DNA from: SHLQ01 sp964562985
GTDB taxonomy: Bacteria > Actinomycetota > Acidimicrobiia > Acidimicrobiales > SHLQ01
Direction of reading: 5' to 3'
Assembly (NCBI GenBank): GCA_964562985.1
Contig: CAZLWE010000056.1
Coordinates: 1-21,917, forward strand
DNA length: 21,917 nt
Shown: positions 1 through 6,650 of the stretch, piece after piece
How the letters are laid out: each line of letters begins with the position of its first letter
Position numbering within the stretch: position 1 is the first letter of the stretch
The notes under the pieces: model-generated
Told to the model about the DNA's origin: nothing
What the model saw: only the letters and a program-made list of their open reading frames with translations
Databases searched by the model: none
Made by a program: the position numbers and the translations under genes

Positions 1-132
1 CCACAATTAGAAACAACGATCACCGACGTTTACACACAGCCTGCAGCAGTCCCTCGTGCGCCCAGCGAAGCTGCGGCGATGGGTGTGCACGTGCCAGAGG
101 ATCGCATTGTGGGCACTCGATTTCCAGTTTGA
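1..132 (+). CDS. possible C-terminal tail of an upstream gene (partial)
   Basis: Frame 1 is open from the window edge to a TGA at 130-132, giving about 43 residues rich in Ala and Pro and ending in GTRFPV. It would be the 3' end of a gene lying left of the window. No domain is recognisable, and frame 3 is also open over much of this stretch, so coding is uncertain. The candidate promoter of the next gene begins just after this stop. Confidence 0.25.
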   Translation, partial: PQLETTITDVYTQPAAVPRAPSEAAAMGVHVPEDRIVGTRFPV

Positions 133-152
133 CTCGACCATCGACGCAGCAG

Positions 153-181
153 TTGACTTAAATCTCGAAGGTTGGTTTAGT
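153..181 (+). promoter_or_regulatory. candidate promoter of the serine protease gene
   Basis: TTGACT at 153-158 and TTTAGT at 176-181 are separated by exactly 17 bases, which fits a housekeeping-sigma promoter. The predicted transcript start is near 188, right at the base of the hairpin at 190-208. This is consensus matching by eye only. Confidence 0.45.
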
Positions 182-189
182 GAATGACG

Positions 190-208
190 AAGGCACGTTT
201 CGTGCCTT
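190..208 (+). promoter_or_regulatory. perfect 8-bp hairpin in the 5' leader of the protease gene
   Basis: AAGGCACG (190-197) and CGTGCCTT (201-208) are exact reverse complements around a TTT loop. No T-run follows, so it is not a classical intrinsic terminator. If transcription starts near 188, this stem-loop would form the extreme 5' end of the mRNA and could stabilise it or act in regulation. Confidence 0.5.
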
Positions 209-244
209 ATCGGCGACCGATTCGTGAACGTGCGTGTCGAGGAG

Positions 245-1753
245 ATGGTGGAAGTGTTAACAGGACGAAAAACACTTATCGCGATGCTAGCCATGGGGGC
301 ATTGCTAGCGGCAACCATAGGGGTGCCTGGTGTGGCAGGGGCTCAGGGAGAGCGGCCAGGTAAAGCACCGAGCGAACCGATAGACGTTGGCCTCGACGAA
401 GAGCACGATAATGCAGACTTCGATATTGCGGAATTGACAGAGTTGGAGATGCCTTATTGGGTGGCTTTGCGGGCCGATTTGGGATTCGACTCTGACCCTG
501 CGTTCATCCGGCGTCTTGTCACAACTGAGCAGGGTATCGAGTCAACGCGCGAGACAAGCTTCCCGTTGACGGAGGATGAGGCGCTTGAGCTTCAGCGGCG
601 TGAGCATGTTCTGGATTTAGCCGTTCTTGCTGAAGGGGATTTCGCACAGCTTGACGGCTACGCCGGGTTCTATATGGATCATCTGAACGATGGCACCCTG
701 AAGATCAATTTCACTACACCTCTTAGCATCGAGAGTTCGAGCAAGATCCAAGAGGCGCTTGGCAACGATCGGCGCGTAGCAATTGGGGTGGTCGAGAACA
801 GTTTGGAAGATCTCGAACGGGGTAGGGCGGCTCTTGTTGGCGAGATGCGAGCGCTCGGTCTTCATGAGGTTGGGGTGGATGTCGTGACCAATGAGGTTTA
901 CGGATCGGTACTTTCCAGCAGAGCGCGGGCAGTTCCCTTGGGACTCGCTCGCTCGGCGGGCCTTAGTCCTGATTCGATCGTCATCCGCGAGACAGAAGGC
1001 GATATTGAGGCATCTTCATGCCCGTCACGGAACGTTTGCGGTTCGGGAAGCGCCGATTTCCGCGGTGGTATTCGAATCAAGGACGGTAACGCGTCATGCA
1101 CCAGTGGATTTGTTGCCACTGACAACGTTGGAAACGACTTCCTGATAACTGCTGGTCACTGCGATGACCAGACGGGAGACCGGGACGTTCAAATCGGGGG
1201 TCAGCCTCATGTCCCCGGAATCCATCGCTACATCCCCGGCTCTAACGGTCTTCGTGACGCCAACGACCAATGGAGGACGAGTTCGAATGCTGATGCAGTG
1301 TTGGTTGGAATCGAAGACTCCAAGAAGAGTCGCCACATCTTTCGAACGACATCTAGCAAGAAGTACTACATGAATAGCCAGCAGTTCGGTGCTCCGCCGG
1401 TTGGACGGTTGGTTTGTATCGCTGCCCGCATAACTAACTACCGTTGCGGAACCGTCGTAGACGGGTCTGTAACCACGGCGCCGACGAACTCTGGGTATAC
1501 CGGGACCATTACGCAGCAAGTGAAGTGGAGCATGAATTGGCCCGGCTATCGATCGGGTGGCTTTGGCGGGTCCAGTGGTGGCCCGGTCATCGGGCATTCG
1601 AGTAACCTCGGTCAGCGCCGAGCTACGGGAATCAACTCCAGCGAGAACCGGATCGGATATGACGGGTTCACGAACATCACCCACTACTTCATGTATTTCT
1701 CGACGATTAGCAACGTCGAGGCAGCACTCGATGTTCAGGTACGCCTCAACTGA
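245..1753 (+). CDS. secreted trypsin-fold (S1 family) serine protease with propeptide
   Basis: Predicted extracellular endopeptidase of the chymotrypsin/streptogrisin fold. The N-terminus has a basic stretch (TGRK), a hydrophobic core and a VAGA cleavage-like site before Gln, so it is probably exported. Roughly 250 residues of prodomain-like sequence follow. The catalytic triad is visible as ITAGHC (His near residue 305), SNADAVLVG (Asp near 350) and GGSSGGPVIG (Ser near 445). Several Cys residues in the mature half could form disulfides. Start choice is uncertain: GTG 224 lacks an SD, ATG 245 directly abuts GAGGAG, and GTG 254 has GAGGAG at good spacing and still keeps the full signal peptide. 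The lipoprotein gene follows 30 bases downstream. The family assignment is firm, but the substrate is unknown. Confidence 0.88.
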   Translation: MVEVLTGRKTLIAMLAMGALLAATIGVPGVAGAQGERPGKAPSEPIDVGLDEEHDNADFDIAELTELEMPYWVALRADLGFDSDPAFIRRLVTTEQGIESTRETSFPLTEDEALELQRREHVLDLAVLAEGDFAQLDGYAGFYMDHLNDGTLKINFTTPLSIESSSKIQEALGNDRRVAIGVVENSLEDLERGRAALVGEMRALGLHEVGVDVVTNEVYGSVLSSRARAVPLGLARSAGLSPDSIVIRETEGDIEASSCPSRNVCGSGSADFRGGIRIKDGNASCTSGFVATDNVGNDFLITAGHCDDQTGDRDVQIGGQPHVPGIHRYIPGSNGLRDANDQWRTSSNADAVLVGIEDSKKSRHIFRTTSSKKYYMNSQQFGAPPVGRLVCIAARITNYRCGTVVDGSVTTAPTNSGYTGTITQQVKWSMNWPGYRSGGFGGSSGGPVIGHSSNLGQRRATGINSSENRIGYDGFTNITHYFMYFSTISNVEAALDVQVRLN

Positions 1754-1783
1754 GCTGCGGTTGCGATGGGACAGGGGTTTTGG

Positions 1784-2368
1784 GTGAGAGACAAGCTAAT
1801 GCTGGCCGTTGGGGTAGCGGTGCTCGGGGTCGTGGGTTGTGGGTCGGTTGGTGTCGACGGAGGCATCTCGGTTGAACCGACAAACGCCTCGGTTCGGCCT
1901 GCTGTCGAGTCTACGGTTGTTCCTGATTCGGGCGAGGTCCGTGAACGTTTGGTTTCTGCAGATTGGACCTTGCGTTCACCGACGCCAGAGTCCGAACTGT
2001 TCCTTCGGTTCGAGACACACGGTGAGAACGCCGACATCGTAGGAATATTCAATAACGAATGTCCCGTGATGTTGTTTCTTGAGTGGGATGGTATGTCCGC
2101 CCGGCGAGTCTCTCGGCTACCAGGAATTGATCTGGTACAAGTTCCAGGTGGAATTGACCCTGAGGATCTCCCGCAACAAGAACAACTCGCGGTCGACCTC
2201 GCGATACCCGTCGGAGAGACTCTCGAATTCGATCTCGACGGTGACCTGTTAACGATTACAGGTGACGAGATCATAACCTACATGTTCGAGCGAACACAGC
2301 GAGAACCCGAACCAGAGCGGCCGCCGGCACAGTCGTCTACGACAACCCCGACTATCGACGACCAGTAA
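1784..2368 (+). CDS. putative lipoprotein of unknown function
   Basis: The N-terminus VRDKLMLAVGVAVLGVVGC is a compact lipoprotein signal: basic start, hydrophobic core, and VVGC as lipobox. The protein is therefore probably anchored to the outer face of the membrane by the Cys. The remaining roughly 175 residues are acidic and end in a Pro/Thr-rich tail. No enzyme motif is visible. GTG 1784 is preferred because AGGGG lies 6 bases upstream and the signal peptide then has normal length; ATG 1766 in the same frame is the alternative. It follows the secreted protease by 30 bases and may be co-transcribed with it. A partner role for the protease is speculation. Confidence 0.65.
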   Translation: MRDKLMLAVGVAVLGVVGCGSVGVDGGISVEPTNASVRPAVESTVVPDSGEVRERLVSADWTLRSPTPESELFLRFETHGENADIVGIFNNECPVMLFLEWDGMSARRVSRLPGIDLVQVPGGIDPEDLPQQEQLAVDLAIPVGETLEFDLDGDLLTITGDEIITYMFERTQREPEPERPPAQSSTTTPTIDDQ

Positions 2369-2391
2369 CCCGCATTCCCGTAGCCGAAGCC

Positions 2392-2715
2392 ATGGAACGT
2401 TTGTCAGTCAAGGCCGAGCAGATAGGTAGTCTTGAACCATTCCCCGCCGCGGACAAGACTCTTACTGTGAGCGAAGACAACGCTGACCGCGTGCGAGCCC
2501 TCAAAAGCCAACACTTCGGACGCGGCCGCGCACGCCGACCACGCACGGGCAGCCAACTTCTCCAAGAACTTGAAGCCAAGCAAACGGAATACGAAATGAA
2601 TGTCGCCGCACGCCGCGAAACCACCGACAAACTCCTTGCTGAAAAAGACGCCGTGATCGCGCTGCTACGAGACCAAATCACCGCGCTTCGCCAACAAATC
2701 AACGAAACGTCATAA
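2392..2715 (+). CDS. small hypothetical protein with C-terminal coiled coil
   Basis: A 107-residue protein of unknown function. The N-terminal half contains a basic patch (GRGRARRPRTG near residues 44-54). The C-terminal third (LLAEKDAVIALLRDQITAL) has heptad-like spacing of Leu/Ile and is probably a coiled coil. ATG 2392 has no clear SD, and the frame is open further upstream into the end of the lipoprotein gene, so the start is uncertain. Codon use leans to C/A-ending codons, unlike the lipoprotein gene, hinting at a different origin. It could be an accessory protein of a lost mobile element, but nothing in the sequence proves that. Confidence 0.5.
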   Translation: MERLSVKAEQIGSLEPFPAADKTLTVSEDNADRVRALKSQHFGRGRARRPRTGSQLLQELEAKQTEYEMNVAARRETTDKLLAEKDAVIALLRDQITALRQQINETS

Positions 2716-2849
2716 AGTCGCTTCTGCGACATAGCCGGTCTGAGGCACAGGAGGCGAAATAAAACCATGCTCTCACCGCCGATCCCATGATCTCCCCCTT
2801 GTCGTCTCAACTCCACTTCGCAGGCACTGCTCCCCATCCATTGCTGCCG

Positions 2850-2990
2850 TCAGCTCCAGTTCCGTTGGTAGGTGAACGTTCGGAAAAACGGATCCTCGAT
2901 CAGGATTGTGTCCAACGCAGCGATCGCTCGCGATGTGCGTTCGAGCGTGGCAGGCGAAGGCAACATGCTGGCTACTTGATGAGCTGTCAT
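2850..2990 (-). pseudogene. short ORF, probably the truncated 5' end of a conserved hypothetical gene
   Basis: ATG at 2990 is preceded by GGGGAG at 5 bases, a strong ribosome binding site. The frame encodes 46 residues, including TSRAIAALDTILIEDPFF and FTYQRNWS, and then meets a TGA. This resembles the beginning of a larger soluble actinobacterial protein family that I recall but cannot name. No in-frame continuation exists, and the +1 frame after the stop also closes quickly, so I read it as a truncated remnant. A genuine 46-residue protein remains possible. It starts 25 bases after the AbiEii stop on the same strand and could be the third cistron of the AbiE operon. Confidence 0.45.
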
Positions 2991-3015
2991 TGCATCTCCC
3001 CGGGAATTGGGGTCT

Positions 3016-3891
3016 TCAGCCATTGGCGCCTTCAGCTGATGACTCCTGGAGGATAGTCAGGATTTGATCAGCAAAATCGATGACGCTGGCTAGGAGTTCC
3101 TGGAAGTCCGCTGGGGTATTGCCGAGTTGTTGTTTGCGTCGCCAGGCGGACCATTTGGGCTGAGCGAGTGCGGCGTATCCGTCGAGCACCTCGGCGAGAG
3201 GCTCGACGGAGGTTTCACGGTGCTCTGCAACCCGCGTGACCGCCTCTGCGAGAGTGGCGGTGTCGATGCTCGTGTGGGCGAGTGTGGCGATATCGACGAA
3301 GTCCCGCCATCGTGTGTTGGCGGTACCTCTTTGGAGCGCGGTGACGATCTTCTCGGCGAGTATGAGCTCGGCTCGGTAGCCGGCGATTGGTGAGTGGTGT
3401 CGGGTCGAGGAGTCTGGGCAGCTCGACCGGTTGGGGGTCAGGCCAGAGTGGGTCGCCCATGTTGACGTCGATGTGGAATCGGATGACTGCGGTGGCGAGC
3501 CGTCCGGTGATCTTTGCCCGAATGCCTGGGTAGTCGGCGTCGTCTCTGATGGTCTCTGCCTCGATTTGTTCGAGGTCGAACTCGAGCCCGTCATCGAGGT
3601 CGATGGACGCGATTTCGATGACTGTTGTTCTGATCGATTCGATGTCGGAGCGTGGTTGAAGTCCGGCCAGGTCGATGTCTCGAGTTGCCCGCCGGTCGGC
3701 GTAGGCCGCGAGGAGGACGCCTCCCTTGAGCACGACGATGAACGATGCGGTGAGAGGGTGAGCCGGTGAAGGAATCCTTCGAGTGCGTAGAGCTGGTGGA
3801 GTTCGTCGGTTGGCCGGCTGGTCTTGGCGGCCAGCTTGCGGAGGTCAAGGTACGCGACGCCTGCGGTGCTGGATCGATCAGGGGCACTCAT
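3016..3891 (-). pseudogene. abiEii: AbiEii-type nucleotidyltransferase toxin gene with two compensating frameshifts
   Basis: AbiEii proteins are nucleotidyltransferase-fold toxins of type IV-like toxin-antitoxin systems. The N-terminus (LYALEGFLHRLTLSP) and the C-terminus (AELILAEKIVTALQRG, NTRWRDFVDIA) are in one frame. The catalytic core (VLKGGVLLAAYADRRATRD then IDL, and FHIDVNMGD) lies in another frame between about 3390 and 3745. Reading leftward, one base appears lost near 3740-3750 and one gained near 3386-3396. The outer frame stays open but encodes Ser/Thr-rich nonsense for about 115 residues and lacks the GG...RDID motif. The start ATG overlaps the antitoxin stop as ATGA (3888-3891). 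It is a decaying toxin, a sequencing or assembly artefact, or a very unusual recoding case. Confidence 0.8.
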
Positions 3892-4466
3892 AGCAGTGTC
3901 TCGAGCGCGGTGCGGAGGGTCGGCTCAGCTTTCGGGAAGAGCTTGGCCATCTTTAGTAGGGCTCGGGGCTGGTTGCCGCGCTCAGGTAGCCAGCGTTTGA
4001 GAGCCTCATGTGCTTGGTCGATTCCGTAGAGGTGTCGGAGCCGGTAGGCATCGATGATCGCGCGCATCGGGTCGTAAATTCCGATCGAGAGATCGTCGCT
4101 GAGTGTGTACTCGGTTCGTCCGATGTCGAACATGTCGCTGTCGAATCGATGCCACATGACCGGGACGGCTGTTCGCGGATGACGTTGTTCGCGGGGGAGG
4201 GCGACGTTGATCGAAGACGGTATGTCGTCGGTGAGGTTGTGTCGGGCGAGAGCTGTCGTAAGACACAGCGTTGCTCGTGGCGCCCGGATGGCGATCTCGG
4301 CGAGGTCGTGGTCGATATCGATTTCTGGCTTGAGGTAGATGCCACGTGCGAGCCGGTCGATCTCTCCCGCGCTGCGCATCTCTGCCAAGCGACGATCGGA
4401 GATCCCTAGTGCGGACGCATCTGCGTGAGTAAAGATGCTGGGGAGGGCGGCGAGTCGAGCACTCAT
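3888..4466 (-). CDS. abiEi: AbiEi-type antitoxin / transcriptional repressor
   Basis: About 192 residues. The N-terminal winged-helix region (IFTHADASALGISDRRLAEM, then LARGIYLKP) is typical of AbiEi, with the conserved turn into a strand before residue 50. The C-terminal domain contains YDPMRAIIDAYRLRHLYG. AbiEi family proteins counteract the AbiEii nucleotidyltransferase toxin and repress their own operon by binding inverted repeats. I chose ATG 4466 over the upstream TTG 4484. The ATG directly follows a TACACT -10 element at leaderless spacing, and the TTG would place an operator arm inside the coding region. The stop overlaps the toxin start by 4 bases, giving a translationally coupled pair. 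Confidence 0.85.
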   Translation of the reverse strand: MSARLAALPSIFTHADASALGISDRRLAEMRSAGEIDRLARGIYLKPEIDIDHDLAEIAIRAPRATLCLTTALARHNLTDDIPSSINVALPREQRHPRTAVPVMWHRFDSDMFDIGRTEYTLSDDLSIGIYDPMRAIIDAYRLRHLYGIDQAHEALKRWLPERGNQPRALLKMAKLFPKAEPTLRTALETLL

Positions 4467-4513
4467 GTATGAAAGTGTAGCCAAAGATGCCTGATCTGGC
4501 TACAAATTCATAC
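4467..4513 (-). promoter_or_regulatory. inverted-repeat operator and leaderless promoter of the AbiE locus
   Basis: GTATGAAAGTGTAGCCA (4467-4483) and the reverse complement of 4497-4513 (GTATGAATTTGTAGCCA) match at 15 of 17 positions, with arm centres 30 bases apart (about three helical turns). On the minus strand the proximal arm contains TACACT, which sits 7 bases before ATG 4466. A repressor bound here would therefore cover the -10 box. Known AbiEi proteins bind paired inverted repeats at their own promoter, which fits. Confidence 0.75.
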
Positions 4514-4560
4514 AGAAGCTTGATGGCTCGTCGTGATCCGCAGGGGTGTCGTCGTGCTAT

Positions 4561-4586
4561 TGGTTTGCTAACTAGTGGTTTGCTAA
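4561..4586 (+). repeat. 11-bp perfect direct repeat
   Basis: TGGTTTGCTAA occurs at 4561-4571 and again at 4576-4586, a period of 15 bases. It lies between abiEi and the 3' end of the small minus-strand gene. The function is unknown; it could be a duplication scar or a protein-binding site. Confidence 0.5.
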
Positions 4587-4820
4587 TTGCTTCCAGCATC
4601 CTGGAGCGGTACGAGCGGATTCGAGTGTCGCAGAATGCCGCACGGTGAAGCTGGTTGCCACAGCCCGCCGCCAGCTGCGCCGGCGGACACCGAAGTTCAA
4701 GTCCCCCTCCGACACGATTTGTTCGCTTGACGACGCTAGACGCTGCCAGAGGGCGCTGTTTACCGCTGCCGGGATCGAGACCCCGTGAAGATTCTTGAGA
4801 TGTCCGACGGGTGACTGCAT
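4572..4820 (-). CDS. small hypothetical protein with near-perfect ribosome binding site
   Basis: ATG at 4820 is preceded by AAAAGGAGG at a spacing of 5, the best Shine-Dalgarno match in this half of the window. This is the main evidence that an 82-residue protein is translated. The N-terminal half (MQSPVGHLKNLHGVSIPAAV, LWQRLASSSEQI) is plausible helical sequence. The C-terminal half is Arg/Ser/Ala rich and less protein-like, so the 3' part may be decayed or frameshifted. I do not recognise the family. It ends 105 bases upstream of abiEi on the same strand. Confidence 0.4.
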   Translation of the reverse strand: MQSPVGHLKNLHGVSIPAAVNSALWQRLASSSEQIVSEGDLNFGVRRRSWRRAVATSFTVRHSATLESARTAPGCWKQLANH

Positions 4821-5009
4821 TTCACCCTCCTTTTCGGTTGGCGACCAAGATGCCTGCAAACAATGGGTTCACGGGGTGCAAGGGTTGTTTGCTGATGTTT
4901 CTGCTAATGCCGACCGCTATGTGCCCTCCGGTATTGCGAGCGTCGAGTGTCAGAATCGCACCCGTCTCGACGCCAAGACACCGCCACTAATTGGCCCGTG
5001 AAGTAGAGA

Positions 5010-5015
5010 TATCGT
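5010..5015 (+). promoter_or_regulatory. possible leaderless -10 element of the ADP-ribosylglycohydrolase gene
   Basis: TATCGT ends 6 bases before ATG 5022, the spacing seen in leaderless actinobacterial genes, and no SD is present before that ATG. No convincing -35 is visible. Confidence 0.3.
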
Positions 5016-5021
5016 GTTCCC

Positions 5022-5927
5022 ATGAGCGAGACTTCGTCGCTAGATCTGGCCAACCGGATTGAGAACTGTCTTGCTCTTGGAGCGTTGGGGGATTGGCTCG
5101 GTTCTGCGATTGAGGGAGCGCCGCTTGCGTCCCGGCGCCTCGATCGTAAGGCGGGCGGTCTGACGGACGACACGATCCTGACCTTGGCTACAGCGAGAGC
5201 CATTGCCTTTTGTGGTCGAGTCGACCCGGAGCAAGTTGCCGTGCATCTCCTTGCTGCATTTCGCTCAGGCGTGCCAGGCATTGGTTCTTCGACTTTGGGA
5301 GCCATGAAGGCCCTCGGTGCAGGCCAGCATTGGGCGCTATCTGGCATCGCTGGTGATCGTGCTGCCGGGAATGGTGCGGCGATGCGAATCGCTCCGCTCG
5401 CTTTCGTATTGGACCCATGGAACGAGCGAGGCCGACAGCTCATTCTCGACGTCGCCAGGATTACGCATCGAAACGATGAGGCGATCACAGGCGCCATTGC
5501 ATTCGCTGCAGGCATTCGTTTGGCACTCGAAAGCGAACTGGATCGAACGGAAGCCCTGACTAAGTTGGCGTCATTGCTGCCAGACACGCGCGTAAGGGAC
5601 GCTGTGCTGGAGGCGTCGCAGCTCGGTGACGTTGCGCCTCACGATGCTGCTTCGCAGGTGGGAAGTTCCGGCTTCGTTGTCGAGTCTGTGCCTTTAGCTT
5701 TGTACCTGGGGCTATCTCGGCCGACTTCGGCAATCGACGCGATCGAGACTGCGATTTTGGTTTCCGAGGACGCAGATACTGTCGGATCTATGGTTGGGCA
5801 GCTTCTTGGTGCGGCTGGCCATTGTTTGCAGGAAGGGGCGCCGGTGATGCGATATCTACCAGGCGATCTAGGGCAGTTGGCGAAAGACATTGCAGCCCTC
5901 GAAGATCGCCCTTCGGAGTCTGCCTGA
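5022..5927 (+). CDS. ADP-ribosylglycohydrolase (DraG/ARH family)
   Basis: Predicted cytoplasmic Mg-dependent hydrolase that removes ADP-ribose from a modified protein, nucleic acid or small molecule. Family signatures appear in order: GALGDWLGSAIEG near residues 19-31, the metal-binding TDDT near 48-51, GNGAAMRIAPL near 118-128, and EDADTVGSMVGQLLGA near 249-264. The last motif keeps the DxDT metal ligands, although the usual preceding Gly-Gly is replaced by Ser-Glu. At 301 residues the length is normal for the family, so the enzyme should be active. It stands alone between the AbiE locus and a second toxin-antitoxin-like pair. No ADP-ribosyltransferase is visible nearby, so its substrate cannot be inferred. 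A role in reversing ADP-ribosylation during defence or stress is possible. Confidence 0.88.
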   Translation: MSETSSLDLANRIENCLALGALGDWLGSAIEGAPLASRRLDRKAGGLTDDTILTLATARAIAFCGRVDPEQVAVHLLAAFRSGVPGIGSSTLGAMKALGAGQHWALSGIAGDRAAGNGAAMRIAPLAFVLDPWNERGRQLILDVARITHRNDEAITGAIAFAAGIRLALESELDRTEALTKLASLLPDTRVRDAVLEASQLGDVAPHDAASQVGSSGFVVESVPLALYLGLSRPTSAIDAIETAILVSEDADTVGSMVGQLLGAAGHCLQEGAPVMRYLPGDLGQLAKDIAALEDRPSESA

Positions 5928-5949
5928 GCGCCAGCTGTGAAATAAGATA

Positions 5950-5978
5950 TTGCTTTATTATTCGCTATTCTGTACCTT
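5950..5978 (+). promoter_or_regulatory. candidate promoter of the HTH/nucleotidyltransferase pair
   Basis: TTGCTT (5950-5955) and TACCTT (5973-5978) are separated by exactly 17 bases inside a strikingly AT-rich stretch (5940-6000). The predicted start of transcription is near 5985, within the palindrome at 5984-5993. Confidence 0.5.
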
Positions 5979-5983
5979 TAATC

Positions 5984-5993
5984 CTATTAATAG
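5984..5993 (+). promoter_or_regulatory. 10-bp perfect palindrome at the predicted transcription start
   Basis: CTATTAATAG is its own reverse complement and covers the expected +1 of the promoter at 5950-5978. It is a plausible operator for the downstream HTH protein, by analogy with autoregulated antitoxins. Short AT palindromes also occur by chance. Confidence 0.35.
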
Positions 5994-6017
5994 TTCACTT
6001 GGGGTCGAAGGGGAGCA

Positions 6018-6650
6018 ATGGATGTCTTATCAGCGAACGAAGCTGCTGAATACCTCGGTGTCACCGCTCGGCGAATTTGGCAGATGTTGGATGACGGCAT
6101 ACTCCGCTCAGTGAGCGATGAACCGGTTCTCCTTGACCGAATCGATGTCGAGCACTTGGCGCACGTGCAGTCGAGGTCACCTGGACGCCCCGTCGCTTCA
6201 TCCAAGGCGTGGGATGAGATCTCGGCGTTCCCGTTTCGTGAGTTTCATGGCGAGGCTGCGTTAGATGCATGGCGTCGAAAGATGCGGTCGCGGGCCGATT
6301 GGCGGCGTATGCATGTGCATCGCTCGGTGTTCCGGGAAGTAGTGGAGTCGCGACTGCTGGTGGCTTCAGGGCTTCGGGCCGCTGCGTTTCATGGCGTGCC
6401 TGTTGAGCTGGATGAGGAAAAGTTCATTGGCTATGTGGCCAAGAGCGACCTTGATGAGATCCCGCCTGGAGTTCCGGTAGACACTGGCGCCGACTGGAAT
6501 GTTGAGCTCGGCGTGGTCCCGGATGACTCGTGGCGATTCGGTCGGTCTGCGAGGTTTGCAGATCCAGTGACGACATGGCTCGACTTGGAAGATCATCGCC
6601 ACCGGGCTGCACGCTTGATGCTGGAGGTTGCAGTTGGCGCGCGAAATTGA
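6018..6650 (+). CDS. excisionase/MerR-like HTH protein, putative antitoxin
   Basis: 210 residues. The N-terminal segment (residues 4-45: SANEAAEYLGVTARRIWQML, then DDGIL) is a helix-turn-helix of the excisionase/MerR type. The C-terminal domain has no motif I can name, but FADPVTTWLDLEDHRHRAAR is reminiscent of the C-terminal end of AbiEi-like antitoxins. An AAGGGGAG ribosome binding site lies just before ATG 6018. The gene overlaps the following nucleotidyltransferase gene, so the two are translationally coupled. By position and fold I infer a DNA-binding antitoxin that autoregulates at 5950-5993. The HTH is visible; the antitoxin role is inference. Confidence 0.7.
   Translation: MDVLSANEAAEYLGVTARRIWQMLDDGILRSVSDEPVLLDRIDVEHLAHVQSRSPGRPVASSKAWDEISAFPFREFHGEAALDAWRRKMRSRADWRRMHVHRSVFREVVESRLLVASGLRAAAFHGVPVELDEEKFIGYVAKSDLDEIPPGVPVDTGADWNVELGVVPDDSWRFGRSARFADPVTTWLDLEDHRHRAARLMLEVAVGARN

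Noticed and set aside
7..318. Minus-strand open frame covering the protease promoter and signal peptide
   Set aside because: It overlaps a well-supported promoter, hairpin and signal peptide on the plus strand, and the translation has no domain-like features.
2717..2730. GTCGC-TTCT-GCGAC hairpin after the coiled-coil gene
   Set aside because: The stem is only 5 bp and no T-run follows; too weak to call a terminator.
4695..4710. GTTCAAGTCCCCC resembling the T-loop and 3' end of a tRNA
   Set aside because: The preceding bases cannot pair with the CCCCC as a T-stem, and no acceptor or anticodon arm is present; not a tRNA gene.
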